DNA of 64,000 nucleotides from JAWXUC01 sp044432975 (GTDB taxonomy: Bacteria; Pseudomonadota; Alphaproteobacteria; RF32; CAG-239), in assembly GCA_044432975.1 (NCBI GenBank), contig JAWXUC010000004.1, positions 72,604-136,603 on the forward strand. The letters run 5' to 3'. Every line of letters starts with the position of its first letter. Positions within the stretch are counted from its first letter, which is position 1. The translations under genes were made by a program, and so were the position numbers. Positions 42,399 to 51,755 of this stretch are shown piece by piece. The notes under the pieces were generated by a model that was not told where the DNA came from, did not search any database, and saw only the letters and a program-made list of their open reading frames with translations.

Positions 42399-44286
42399 CG
42401 GAGCTGATGAGGTTGAAAAAACTTGGTTTAGAGCTATAAAGCCAAATTCTTATTATAGCGTTTCTGAATGGGCAGATAAATATAGAATGCTTTCCTCAAA
42501 GTCTGCTGCCGAGCCTGGGCGGTGGCGAACAAGCCGAACTCCATATCTTAAAGAGATTATGGACTGCTTATCTCCTCATTCCACAATTCAAAAGGTTGTG
42601 TTTATGAAAGGCGCTCAAATTGGTGGCACAGAATGTGGCAATAATTGGATTGGTTACATTATGCACCAAGCCCCAGGCCCAATGTTGGCGGTGTCTCCTA
42701 CTGTTGAAATGGCAAAAAGAAACTCTCGCCAACGTATTGATCCTTTAATAGAGGACTGTGAGATATTAAAAGACATCGTCCGCCCTGCAAGGTCTAGAGA
42801 TAGTGGCAACACAGTTTTATCAAAAGATTTTCAAGGTGGCGTGCTGGTGATGACAGGTGCAAATTCTGCGGTGGGATTGCGTTCAATGCCTGCAAGATAT
42901 TTGTTTATGGATGAAGTTGATGGATATCCTAGAGATATTGAGGGTGAAGGTGATCCAATTTTATTGGCGGAACGTAGAACTTCAACTTTTCAAAGGCAAA
43001 AGAAGATTTTGCTAGTATCAACGCCAACAATTAAGGGACTTTCAAACATTGAGCGAGAGTTTGAGGCTTCGGACAAGCGATTTTATCTTGTTCCTTGCCC
43101 TCATTGCGGTGGTTTTCAACAATTGGTTTGGAATCAAATCAAGGTTGGTGAGGATAAAAAGCCAAAATATGAATGTGAGCATTGCCGAGAGTTGATTGAA
43201 GAATATCATAAAACAGAAATGCTTGCCAATGGCAAATGGGAAGCAACCTCAATTGGCGATGGCGTTACCGCAGGGTTTCATATATCATCGCTTTATTCTC
43301 CGCTTGGGTGGTTATCTTGGGCGGAATGTGTGAATATCTATACCAAAGCTAAAGAAGACGAAACCTTAATGCAAGGATTTCAAAACACAATCTTGGGCGA
43401 AACTTATGAGCAATCAAATGATGCTCCAGAATGGCATAAGCTCTATGCAATTAGAGAAGATTATCAAATCGGTGTTGTGCCAATGGGTGGTTTATTCTTA
43501 ACTGCAGGCGTTGATATTCAAAAAGACCGCATTGAGTGTGAGATTGTCGCTTGGGGCAGAAACAAACAAAGCTGGTCAGTTGATTATCATGTTTTAAGCG
43601 GCGATACCGCAAGACCTGAGGTTTGGTATGAGCTAGACAAGGTTTTGCAAAAAGATTATGAGCATGAAGGCGGTATCACAATGCCAATTCGAGTGATGTG
43701 CGTTGATAGTGGTTATGCTACGCAAGATGTTTATGAGTTTGTGAAGTGTTATAATCAAGCAACTTGGGGCGGAAATGGTGCAAGAGCTTTGCAACCAAGA
43801 ACTGTTGTGGCGATTAAAGGTCAAAGTCGTGATACGGCAATGATTTTATCAACCTCAAAAGCTGATACCAAGAAAAAAGGCTTAAAAGTTTGGAATGTTT
43901 CGGGACCAGTTATTAAAACGGAGCTTTACAGGTGGCTAAAAATTAACCGAGTTGGTGAAAATATATCCAATTTTGGTTGGGCTCACTTTCCGATGTATGA
44001 TGAAGAGTATTTTAAGCAACTCACGTCAGAAAAGCTAGTAATTAGAATAAACAAAGGCTATCCAATCTCGGTTTGGGAGAAAGACCCTAACACCAGAAAT
44101 GAGGCACTTGATTGTAGAGTTTATGCTCGTGCAGGTGCTGCAATTTATGGTTTGGATAGATTTGGCGACAAACATTGGGACGAGCTAGAGGCTTTAATTC
44201 CAAATGAAATCAAGAAACCAAAACGCAAACCAATGCAAATGTTTCAACCTCAACAAGCTACAAAGGTAGATGACCCATGGCTATAA
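42343..44286 (+). CDS. terminase large subunit, GpA family
   Basis: A 647-residue packaging ATPase-nuclease. Walker A-like FMKGAQIGGTECGNN is at about residue 87, Walker B YLFMDEVDGYP at about 186, and a zinc-binding CPHCGG...CEHC at about 250. The nuclease part has GVDIQKDRIECEIVAWG (about 388, first acidic residue) and DSGYATQDVY (about 453). RBS AAGGATAATATTAA precedes the start inside the small subunit gene. Complete. Confidence 0.96.
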   Translation: MNASENSYQNTETQQTHYDGADEVEKTWFRAIKPNSYYSVSEWADKYRMLSSKSAAEPGRWRTSRTPYLKEIMDCLSPHSTIQKVVFMKGAQIGGTECGNNWIGYIMHQAPGPMLAVSPTVEMAKRNSRQRIDPLIEDCEILKDIVRPARSRDSGNTVLSKDFQGGVLVMTGANSAVGLRSMPARYLFMDEVDGYPRDIEGEGDPILLAERRTSTFQRQKKILLVSTPTIKGLSNIEREFEASDKRFYLVPCPHCGGFQQLVWNQIKVGEDKKPKYECEHCRELIEEYHKTEMLANGKWEATSIGDGVTAGFHISSLYSPLGWLSWAECVNIYTKAKEDETLMQGFQNTILGETYEQSNDAPEWHKLYAIREDYQIGVVPMGGLFLTAGVDIQKDRIECEIVAWGRNKQSWSVDYHVLSGDTARPEVWYELDKVLQKDYEHEGGITMPIRVMCVDSGYATQDVYEFVKCYNQATWGGNGARALQPRTVVAIKGQSRDTAMILSTSKADTKKKGLKVWNVSGPVIKTELYRWLKINRVGENISNFGWAHFPMYDEEYFKQLTSEKLVIRINKGYPISVWEKDPNTRNEALDCRVYARAGAAIYGLDRFGDKHWDELEALIPNEIKKPKRKPMQMFQPQQATKVDDPWL

Positions 44287-44507
44287 ATTTAGAACTATTA
44301 AACACAAGACTAACCGAGGCAGAAGAAGCCTATCACAGATTGCTTTGCGGAGATAAAGAAGTCTCAGTTTCTGTTGGCAATTTTGGTTCAACCACATATA
44401 ACCAAGCCTCTATCTCAAAACTAGAGGCTTATATTTCAAGCTTAAAAAGTCAAATTGCTTCTGCTCAAGGTAGCGGTGGCAGACGTATTATGAGGATAGA
44501 ATTTTAA
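44277..44507 (+). CDS. gpW-like head-tail joining protein
   Basis: A 76-residue protein matching the gpW family: a helix, VSVSVGNFGSTTYNQASISKLEAYISSL, and a basic C-terminus. gpW closes the packaged head and prepares it for tail attachment. It overlaps terL by ten bases and the portal gene by one. Confidence 0.82.
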   Translation: MAINLELLNTRLTEAEEAYHRLLCGDKEVSVSVGNFGSTTYNQASISKLEAYISSLKSQIASAQGSGGRRIMRIEF

Positions 44508-46027
44508 TGACAGATACATCACATAGATCGGCATCTAGGACGGCTCGGGAGTTGTCTTCTTGGCAGCCATCAAATGGTTCTGCAGATAGTGATTTGTTGC
44601 CAGAGTTAAGCACTATTGTTGCTCGCTCAAGAGATTTGGCACGTAATCATGGAGTGGCAAGTGCTGCGATTGAAACTTTAACCAATAATGTTGTGGGCAT
44701 TGGCTTTAGGCTTTATTCTCGCCCTGAATTTAGGTTGTTAAACAAATCTCCTGAATGGGAGCAAGAGTGGTCTAAAAAAGTTGAGAGTTTGTGGCGATCA
44801 TGGGCAGAAAGCTTTAATGTTGATGCAGGTGCAAGCTTAAACTTCAATGGTTTAACCAATCAAGTTTTTAACTCTTGTCTTATAAATGGCGAGGCTTTAG
44901 CTCTTGTGTTGTGGGATAAAAACAAAGAATTTGCCACAACAATTCAATTAATAGAACCTGACAGATTATCAAATCCTAATGGTGTTGCAGATAGCAAATA
45001 TCTTCGAGGTGGCATAGAAATTGATAAGTTTGGTAAACCTATTGCTTATCATATCCGCAAAAACCACCCTGGCGATTATTGGATTGGCACCGCAACTGAT
45101 GAATGGGTAAGAGTTCCTGCTACTACAAGCTTTGGTCGCAGACGTGTTTTGCATATTTTTGAAAGGGATCGCATTGGGCAAACAAGAGGAATACCAGTGT
45201 TATCTCCTGTTATGCCAATGTTTAAGATGCTAGATCATTATGAACGTTCGGAGCTTCAAGCTGCAATTGTTAATGCTATGATTGCTGCATTTATTGAAAC
45301 GCCAATGGACGGAGAAAGCATTAATGAAATGTTTGGCGGAAATTCTGAAGATTACTTAAATGCAAAAAAGGATTGGAAAGTAAAACTTGAGGGTGGCTCG
45401 GTGATTCCGATATTTCCTGGTGATAAAGTATCATCTTTTACACCAAGCAGACCAAACTCAGCTTATGCAAACTTTGTTGAAAATGTGCTTCGTCATATTG
45501 GGGTTGGGTTAAATATTCCTTATGAGTTGTTGTTTAAGGACTTTTCAAAAACCAACTATTCATCAGCAAGGGCGGCACTTTTAGAGGCTTGGCGATATTT
45601 CAACTCGCAAAGATTATGGTTGTCTACATATTGGGCAACACCAGTTTTTGAATTATGGCTAGAAGAAGCAATAAACAAGGGGCTCATTGAAGCCCCTGAG
45701 TTTTATAATCATAAATATGCATATACAAGATGCAAATGGATTGGTCCAGGACGTGGCTGGGTTGATCCTGTTAAAGAAGCCCAAGCTTGTCAAATTAGAA
45801 TGGAGAGCGGACTTTCAACTTTAGAAGATGAATGTGCCTCTCAAGGCTTAGATTGGGAAGAAGTCCTTGACCAAAGGGCTCGTGAGAAGAAACGTATAAA
45901 AGAATTAGGATTGGAGGAAACAGATGAAATACTTAAATCAGACGATATGGGCAATAACGCCCGAGATGATGACGATGATGCTAGAGATAGCGGAGACGAC
46001 AAACAAAAGTCCCGAGATAATAGCTAA
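44507..46027 (+). CDS. portal protein, lambda family
   Basis: A 506-residue portal through which DNA enters and leaves the head. Typical segments: RDLARNHGVASAAIETLTNNVVGIG (about residue 45), INGEALALVLWD (about 126), GQTRGIPVLSPVM and SSARAALLEAWRYF (about 345). The C-terminus is acidic and Asp-rich. Its last 104 bases are also the start of the protease gene in another frame. Confidence 0.95.
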   Translation: MTDTSHRSASRTARELSSWQPSNGSADSDLLPELSTIVARSRDLARNHGVASAAIETLTNNVVGIGFRLYSRPEFRLLNKSPEWEQEWSKKVESLWRSWAESFNVDAGASLNFNGLTNQVFNSCLINGEALALVLWDKNKEFATTIQLIEPDRLSNPNGVADSKYLRGGIEIDKFGKPIAYHIRKNHPGDYWIGTATDEWVRVPATTSFGRRRVLHIFERDRIGQTRGIPVLSPVMPMFKMLDHYERSELQAAIVNAMIAAFIETPMDGESINEMFGGNSEDYLNAKKDWKVKLEGGSVIPIFPGDKVSSFTPSRPNSAYANFVENVLRHIGVGLNIPYELLFKDFSKTNYSSARAALLEAWRYFNSQRLWLSTYWATPVFELWLEEAINKGLIEAPEFYNHKYAYTRCKWIGPGRGWVDPVKEAQACQIRMESGLSTLEDECASQGLDWEEVLDQRAREKKRIKELGLEETDEILKSDDMGNNARDDDDDARDSGDDKQKSRDNS

Positions 46028-47024
46028 ACAAATGGGCAAAGAGATGAAAAACTCTCATAAAGTTACAGTTCGTGGGCAAGTAGCGGTTATTCCTGTTACT
46101 GGCCCACTTTTTAGATATGCCAACTTAATGACTTCAATTTGTGGGGCAACTTCTTATGAGTTGTTAGCTAGAGACTTTAATAAAGCGGTGGAAGACCCTA
46201 ATATTACAGGAATTGTTCTAGACATTGATTCCCCTGGTGGCGAGGTTAATGGTTGCTCAGAATTATCTGATATGATTTTTGAGGCACGAGGAAAAAAGCC
46301 AATCATAGCCTATGCTTCGGGAGCTTGTTGCTCAGGTGCTTATTGGATTGCAAGCTCTTGCGACAAGATTTTAGCAACAGATACTGCAATTTTAGGCTCA
46401 ATTGGTGTGGTGGCAACTTATGGCAAAGAAGATGATGATAAAACTATAGAGATTGTCTCATCTCAAAGTCCCAACAAGAGACCAAATATTTCTACAGATG
46501 AAGGCAAAGCAAAGATTCAGACCAGAATTGATGATTTGGCAAGTGTCTTTATTTCAAAAATTGCTCGCAATAAAGAAATTTCTACTGAAGAAGTTATGAA
46601 TAACTTTGGCGGTGGCGATGTTTTTGTTGGCAAAATAGCGGTTCGTAATGGCTTGGCGGACGGCTTATCCTCATTAGAGGAAGTAATTTCAAGCCTTAAT
46701 AACTCTCAATCGATGGAGAATACATTCATGAATAAAAACATAAATATTGAGGATATCAAAGCAACAGAGCGTCAACGTATGGCTGATGTTTTTGCCTCAA
46801 ATAGCTCAAAAGGCGTTGAGGCAACTGCTCAGATGTTGCTTTCAAAAACCGATCTACCAGCAACAGACATTCTAATGATTTTAGAAACTGTGCCAAAAGC
46901 AAAAGAAAATCCTTTTGAAAAAGTAATGGCTGGTATCAAAAATCCAGAAATAACACCTGCAAATGATATTGTAGAAGAAAGTGCAGATTCAATTGCAAGA
47001 CGTATTACAGGAGAAATTAAATGA
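45924..47024 (+). CDS. S49-family head maturation protease with scaffold tail
   Basis: A 366-residue protein. The S49/ClpP-like protease domain (about 40-250) has GIVLDIDSPGGEVNG and ASGACCSGAYWIASSCD with the catalytic Ser near residue 134. The rest (about 265-366) is a helical scaffold-like region, as in lambda C/Nu3. GGAGG lies at correct distance before 45924, so the 104-base overlap with the portal gene is real. An internal start near 46689 (MENTFMNKN) could give a separate scaffold. Confidence 0.92.
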   Translation: MKYLNQTIWAITPEMMTMMLEIAETTNKSPEIIAKQMGKEMKNSHKVTVRGQVAVIPVTGPLFRYANLMTSICGATSYELLARDFNKAVEDPNITGIVLDIDSPGGEVNGCSELSDMIFEARGKKPIIAYASGACCSGAYWIASSCDKILATDTAILGSIGVVATYGKEDDDKTIEIVSSQSPNKRPNISTDEGKAKIQTRIDDLASVFISKIARNKEISTEEVMNNFGGGDVFVGKIAVRNGLADGLSSLEEVISSLNNSQSMENTFMNKNINIEDIKATERQRMADVFASNSSKGVEATAQMLLSKTDLPATDILMILETVPKAKENPFEKVMAGIKNPEITPANDIVEESADSIARRITGEIK

Positions 47025-47392
47025 CATATGCAAATTTCTCAGATCAAGGGTCAATAACTCAAGACAACTTGCTTGCTGGTGAATATCCTAGAGCTTCAGT
47101 ATTGGCAACAATTACTGATGGAAATTTTACTAGAGGCACAGTTTTAGGCAAGGTTACTGCTGACGGAACTTATACTCAAGCGTTATCTGCTTCAACAGAC
47201 GGCTCAAAAACACCTTGTGCAATCTTGGCAGAAAGTGTTGATGCTTCAACAGATGATAAGCAAGCGGTGATTTATTTGACTGGTGAGTTTAACTCGTCCG
47301 CCTTAATCATTGGCACAGGCTTAACTTTAGCCACAATTACCGATGATTTAAGATCTAATTCAATTTTTATTAAAACAAATCAACCATATTAA
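47021..47392 (+). CDS. head decoration protein (lambda D-like)
   Basis: A 123-residue protein that stabilises the expanded capsid. ARASVLATITDG-like repeats and TPCAILAESVDASTDDKQAVIYLTGEFNSSALI match the gpD-type fold. It overlaps the protease gene by four bases and lies just before the capsid gene, the usual place. Confidence 0.85.
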   Translation: MTYANFSDQGSITQDNLLAGEYPRASVLATITDGNFTRGTVLGKVTADGTYTQALSASTDGSKTPCAILAESVDASTDDKQAVIYLTGEFNSSALIIGTGLTLATITDDLRSNSIFIKTNQPY

Positions 47393-47406
47393 TGAAAGGA
47401 ATTAAA

Positions 47407-48438
47407 ATGGATATTTTTTCAACTCAAGTGTTATCAAAAGTGGTGGAATACTTACCAACTCCATCATCTTTTTTGTTAGACACTTTCTTTCCGAGCGTGC
47501 AAACATCAGACAAAGAAGAAATCTTTTTTGATGTAACAAGCTCAAAACCTCGCATTTCGCCTTTTGTATCTCCATACTTGCCTGGCAAGGTTGTTGATAA
47601 CAATGGCTATCAAACAAAATCTTTCAAGCCTGCTTATGTTAAAGATAAACGCAGATTTGATGCTGACACTCCTTATAAAAGGCTTGCTGGCGAAACAATT
47701 GGCGGTTCTTTATCTCCAAAACAAAGGTTTGAAAGAGCTGTTGCAACTACTTTAACTGATCAACTAGATAACTTAACTCGCCGAGAAGAAGTTATGGCAA
47801 GTGAAATTTTAAGAACTGGTAAAGTGGTGATTTCTGGTGATGGCTATCCTTCAACAACTGTTGATTTTGGCAGAGATTCTAGCTTTACAAAAGCTTTGAC
47901 TGGCACAAACACTTGGGCTACTTCAACAATCAACCCTCTTGATAACTTAGAAAGCTGGGCTGGTGATATTCAAAACAAAGCTGGCGTTGTGGCAAAAACT
48001 GTTATCTTAGACCCTGATGCGTGGAAGACATTCCGCAATAATCCATTGGTTGAAAAGTATTTGACTGATTTAAGACGTGGCACAAATAATACCTTAAATG
48101 TTGATCCAATGATACGTGGAAATGACAATAAAGCACGTTATGTTGGCTCAATTGGTGATTTTGATTTTGTTGTTTATAATGATATTTATATCAATGATGA
48201 AGGTGTTGAAACCAACTTGTTGCCAAGTAATACTGTTATTTTAGGCTCAAAAGATGGATTAGAAGGAACTCGTTGCTATGGCTCAATCAAAGACGAGCGA
48301 GCAAACTTTACAGCATCAAGATATTTCACAAAATCTTGGATAGAAGAAGACCCAGCGGTTAGATGGTTGTTATTACAATCTGCTCCATTGGTTGTTCCAT
48401 ATCGCCCTAATGCGTCAATGTGTGTAACAGTTGCTTAA
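47407..48438 (+). CDS. major capsid protein, lambda E family
   Basis: A 343-residue capsid protein. It begins MDIFSTQVLSKVVEYLPTPSSFLLDTFFP and has the family's FVSPYLPGKVV and ARYVGSIGDFDFVVYNDIY segments. The ATG at 47407 with AAAGGAATT upstream is preferred over the one at 47392, which overlaps the previous stop. Complete. Confidence 0.93.
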   Translation: MDIFSTQVLSKVVEYLPTPSSFLLDTFFPSVQTSDKEEIFFDVTSSKPRISPFVSPYLPGKVVDNNGYQTKSFKPAYVKDKRRFDADTPYKRLAGETIGGSLSPKQRFERAVATTLTDQLDNLTRREEVMASEILRTGKVVISGDGYPSTTVDFGRDSSFTKALTGTNTWATSTINPLDNLESWAGDIQNKAGVVAKTVILDPDAWKTFRNNPLVEKYLTDLRRGTNNTLNVDPMIRGNDNKARYVGSIGDFDFVVYNDIYINDEGVETNLLPSNTVILGSKDGLEGTRCYGSIKDERANFTASRYFTKSWIEEDPAVRWLLLQSAPLVVPYRPNASMCVTVA

Positions 48439-48449
48439 AGGAGATTAAA

Positions 48450-48794
48450 ATGAAAATAAAAGCAAAAATAACTTTAATTGTTGGCAAGGGTGTTGAAGTT
48501 TTGCCAAATGAAACTGTAGATGTAACAGAAGCTGAAGCAAAAGCCTTAATTGCTCAAGGTTTTGCTGAAGAGCTTCCTAAATCTACAAAAAAAAGAACGG
48601 CAGCTACAACAACGACAACTACTCAAAAAACAGTAGTAGCTGTTGAAGATGCTAAAACTGATGATAATAATAACTCTGATGATAATAATAACCCAGACGG
48701 AGGTGATGACAATGAACAACCAAACGGCGATGAAGAAGGCGACCAAGAGCCTATTCAAGAAGATGGGGATGTTGGGGATGTACAAGGGCAATGA
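48450..48794 (+). CDS. small acidic virion-region protein
   Basis: A 114-residue protein. The first ~45 residues form a small domain (KITLIVGKGVEVLPNETVDVTEAEAKALIAQGFAEEL) found after phage capsid genes. The rest is low complexity: a Thr run, then long Asp/Asn/Glu/Gly tracts. AAAGGAG supports 48450 as the start; an earlier ATG at 48420 overlaps the capsid gene. Its last 83 bases overlap the next gene. Confidence 0.7.
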   Translation: MKIKAKITLIVGKGVEVLPNETVDVTEAEAKALIAQGFAEELPKSTKKRTAATTTTTTQKTVVAVEDAKTDDNNNSDDNNNPDGGDDNEQPNGDEEGDQEPIQEDGDVGDVQGQ

Positions 48795-49017
48795 TGTCCT
48801 TTTTTTATTATCTGAACCAGATGAAGTTGTGGGTATTGGCTTTGCCAGTATCCACAATGAAACATCAAAATTAAAAATAATGGTTGAAGATGCTCCGTTT
48901 TTAGAAGTTGGCGAAGAGATTGAATATCAAGATATAGCTTATAAAGTTATGTCTGAGCCTAAAAGAGATATTCATCGCCTTGTTTGGGAGGCGGACGTCC
49001 TTATAGGGGATTTATAA
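48712..49017 (+). CDS. head-tail joining protein (gpFII-like)
   Basis: A 101-residue protein (ending DIAYKVMSEPKRDIHRLVWEADVLIGDL) with the beta-rich pattern of lambda FII-like head-tail joining proteins. GGAGG at 48699-48703 sits eight bases before the ATG at 48712, so that start is chosen although the frame is open further up. It overlaps the acidic protein gene. Its last codons form one arm of a long-range 16-base inverted repeat. Confidence 0.7.
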   Translation: MNNQTAMKKATKSLFKKMGMLGMYKGNDVLFLLSEPDEVVGIGFASIHNETSKLKIMVEDAPFLEVGEEIEYQDIAYKVMSEPKRDIHRLVWEADVLIGDL

Positions 49018-49261
49018 CAATTTTGGCAAGAGATAATTTAACTTTATAACGAGTGATTTTTTACAGTGTTTATTGAGCATAAATGCAAGAAAAATTGCGA
49101 TGTTAGAGAGTTAAATTATCCTTGTCCTAAAGGATGTTGAAAAAAATATTTTTGGCGTTGTTGACCTCCCTTGAAGATTACTCAATCGACTGCGGTCGTT
49201 CGCCTAGCCAAATATATTTTTTTCTAACACCAAAACGGTATTAACCCCCTATAAGGACGTC
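48994..49261 (+). other. highly folded intercistronic region
   Basis: Outer arms GACGTCCTTATAGGGG (48994-49009) and CCCCTATAAGGACGTC (49246-49261) pair perfectly. Inside are two hairpins: GATAATTTAACT (49032-49043) with AGTTAAATTATC (49109-49120), and GAAAAAAATATTTTTGGC (49139-49156) with its complement at 49207-49224 (one mismatch). Smaller hairpins (ATCCTT/AAGGAT near 49118-49135; CGAC-TGCG-GTCG near 49183-49194) lie within. The right outer arm includes the ribosome-binding site of the next gene. No protein is encoded in the 247 bases. Confidence 0.7.
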
Positions 49262-49264
49262 ATC

Positions 49265-49834
49265 GTGCAATTAAAGCTCGCAATAGAAGGCAAATTGTCT
49301 GAAGTCTTAGAAGCTCATTATAAAGCTGGTGAGAAAGCGGTTACTTTAGGTATTAAAGCTGCAACTAATGGCTTAAAGGCATCTATGCGAAGTCAAGTAA
49401 AATCGGCAGGCTTATCTTCTAGGCTTGCCAACACTTGGCGTGGCGATGTTTATCCTAGTGGTAGGCAAAGTATAAAAGCCGCAGGTTTGGTTTATACTAA
49501 AGCTCAAAAGATTATGGAGGGCTTTGAATATCAAACTATAATTAGTGGCAAAAGTGGAAATTGGCTTGCAATTCCAACAGATGCTATTTCTAAAAAGATT
49601 ATGGGGCAAAAAACAACTCCTGCTCTTTATGAACGAGCTAAGAATTGCAAACTTGTCTTTGTTTATAGAAACAGCAGCGTTTCATATTTGGTGCATAGCA
49701 AAAAGAAAAGAAGCACTATTGCTTTTATCTTAGTCAAACAAGTAAAAATGCCAAAAATAACAAACTTTGAAACTGAAAGTAAGAAATGGCAAGATAAGCT
49801 ACCAAGCTTAATTTTGCAAAACTGGAGTGATTAA
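49265..49834 (+). CDS. DUF6441-like phage tail-region protein
   Basis: A 189-residue basic protein (QLKLAIEGKLSEVLEAHYKAGEKAVTLGIKAATNGLK ...) resembling DUF6441, found between head and tail genes of alphaproteobacterial prophages. The likely role is in head-tail connection or tail completion. It starts with GTG after AAGGA, and this site can be hidden by the long-range stem. The previous gene ends 247 bases upstream, an unusual gap in this otherwise packed operon. Confidence 0.7.
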   Translation: MQLKLAIEGKLSEVLEAHYKAGEKAVTLGIKAATNGLKASMRSQVKSAGLSSRLANTWRGDVYPSGRQSIKAAGLVYTKAQKIMEGFEYQTIISGKSGNWLAIPTDAISKKIMGQKTTPALYERAKNCKLVFVYRNSSVSYLVHSKKKRSTIAFILVKQVKMPKITNFETESKKWQDKLPSLILQNWSD

Positions 49835-50263
49835 ATGAGCAAACCATTAAGAGTAATAGATGCTTTATTTGAAAAATTAAAGCAAATTGAAAATGTGCCA
49901 ATTTATAAAAATGAACCACTACCTCAAAAAATCCCGAATACTGGGATTGTTTTTTTAAGAGACGGAGATCTCGGCGAACCTGAGGTTTTACTTTCTCCGT
50001 TGATTTATATCTATAATCATAAAATAGAAATAGAGATTATTGTGCAAGCTCTTGATAGCCAAGAGCGAGATGTCTTAGCAGATAAAATCTTAATGAAAGT
50101 TTATGAATTTGTTAATCAATCCCCCACTCTTGATGGTTCTATTGATTATCTTTCTTTTGGTACTCCAGAGTTTTTACTTGAAGCACCAGAAGGAACTGTG
50201 CCGATTAAGGCAATCATCTTGCCGATATACTTAGAATACACAACACAAAACATTTTAACATAA
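49835..50263 (+). CDS. tail terminator-like protein
   Basis: A 142-residue protein (PLRVIDALFEKLKQIENVPIYKNEPLPQKIPNTGIVFLRDG ... IYNHKIEIEIIVQ). Position and pattern match the gpU/tail-completion family that caps the tail tube. It starts immediately after the preceding stop. Confidence 0.7.
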   Translation: MSKPLRVIDALFEKLKQIENVPIYKNEPLPQKIPNTGIVFLRDGDLGEPEVLLSPLIYIYNHKIEIEIIVQALDSQERDVLADKILMKVYEFVNQSPTLDGSIDYLSFGTPEFLLEAPEGTVPIKAIILPIYLEYTTQNILT

Positions 50264-50275
50264 AGGAGAAATACA

Positions 50276-51217
50276 ATGGCACGTGCCTATGGCTGGAATG
50301 CCCAGCTACTTATTGCTGAAGAAACCACTTATGGTACTTTGGCAACCACAGACTATACAAAAGTACCTTTTGCCTCATCATCTGTTGATAGTGAGCAAGG
50401 ATTGGTATCATCAAACGTTTTAGGTTTGGGACGTGATCCAACACAACCATTTCAAGACGTAATTAACGTTGGTGGTGATATTGCAATACCTATTGATCTT
50501 AGAAGCCTTGGTATTTGGCTAAAAGCAATCTTTGGTGAAGCAACAAGCACAGAAGATGATGATATTTTTACTCATGTTTTTGAAAGCGGAAAGTCAACAA
50601 TTCCTAGTTATTCTATAGAATTAGGCTTGCCACAAATCCCTGAATATGTACGTTTTACAGGAGTTAAAGCAGATAGTATTGCTTTTAACTTTGCTCGTTC
50701 TGGCGAGGCACAAGCAACAATAGCTTTGTTAGCTCAAGGAGAAAGTGCTTCTACAACAAGTATTCAATCAAGCCCAGCGGTCAACACTTATACAAGATTT
50801 TCACAATATCAAGGCTCACTTGAAAGCGATGGTGTTATCTTGGCCAATGTTACAACCGCAAGTGTTACATATTCAAACAACTTAGAAAAGATTGAAACAA
50901 TCAGAGATGATGGCAAGGTTGAGGCTATTGATATTGGTGTGGCTAGTTTGTCAGGTTCTATTTCTGTTAGATATGGCGACAATGACTTGATGAATAAAGC
51001 CCGAGCAGGAACGCCTGTAGATTTAACTTTTGCTTATACTTTATCTACAACACAAAAGATTGTTATCACTTGTCATGAAGTTTATTTGCCAAAGCCAAAA
51101 CGTTCTATCTCTGGCCCAGGTGGAATTGAGTGTTCTTATGACTTCCAAGGCTCAAAAAATGACACTTTAGGCAAAATGATGACTGTAACCTTAATAAATG
51201 ATATAGAGGAATATTAA
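50276..51217 (+). CDS. major tail tube protein
   Basis: A 313-residue protein beginning ARAYGWNAQLLIAEETTYGTLATTDYTKVPF, typical of siphoviral tail tube subunits in alphaproteobacterial phages. Beta-rich, with a good AAAGGAG site. It forms the tail tube around the tape measure protein. Confidence 0.87.
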   Translation: MARAYGWNAQLLIAEETTYGTLATTDYTKVPFASSSVDSEQGLVSSNVLGLGRDPTQPFQDVINVGGDIAIPIDLRSLGIWLKAIFGEATSTEDDDIFTHVFESGKSTIPSYSIELGLPQIPEYVRFTGVKADSIAFNFARSGEAQATIALLAQGESASTTSIQSSPAVNTYTRFSQYQGSLESDGVILANVTTASVTYSNNLEKIETIRDDGKVEAIDIGVASLSGSISVRYGDNDLMNKARAGTPVDLTFAYTLSTTQKIVITCHEVYLPKPKRSISGPGGIECSYDFQGSKNDTLGKMMTVTLINDIEEY

Positions 51218-51218
51218 T

Positions 51219-51755
51219 ATGATTAAACTTAAAATTCAAAAAGAACCTTATTGGTTAGAGCTTGGCTCGGGCGTTAAGGTTAAGGTGAAACCTTGCACTT
51301 CGGCGGTGTTTTATGAAGCAAAGGCGTTTATGCACGCTAGAATTTCAGCAATGGCTAAAAAATATAAAGAAGAAAAAGAGCTTGGTATAAGTAGCAGCAC
51401 TTTAATTGATTTAGAAAATCCTCAAAAAAGAGAAGCTTTTGCAGATCAAAACTTGATTTTAGGACTTGCCTTGGCAGGAATTATTGAATGGGACGGAATT
51501 TTAGAGGCAGATAATGACAACAAAGCCCCAGCAACGCCTGAGAAAATTGAAGAGTTATTCTCAAACTTTTGGGTGTTAGCAGAAAATTTCCGCAATCAAT
51601 ATTCGGGAATTGTTGAAATGATTGAAGCAGAAAAAAACGCCTTATCGCTCGATGTCAATGGCACTTTGGCAAAGGGCGAGAATATTGCAAAGGCTGCTTT
51701 CAAGACAACCAACTCTGCTCAATCAACGAGTGCCAGTATATCAGAACAAGCCTAA
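51219..51755 (+). CDS. tail assembly chaperone (G-like)
   Basis: A 178-residue protein (IKLKIQKEPYWLELGSGVKVKVKPCTSAVFYEAKAFMHAR ...). Position between tube and tape measure marks it as the tail chaperone. Within it, A-AAA-AAC (51632-51638) is in the right phase for a -1 frameshift, and the -1 frame is open from 51626 to 51946, so a longer G-T type product is likely. Confidence 0.82.
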   Translation: MIKLKIQKEPYWLELGSGVKVKVKPCTSAVFYEAKAFMHARISAMAKKYKEEKELGISSSTLIDLENPQKREAFADQNLILGLALAGIIEWDGILEADNDNKAPATPEKIEELFSNFWVLAENFRNQYSGIVEMIEAEKNALSLDVNGTLAKGENIAKAAFKTTNSAQSTSASISEQA

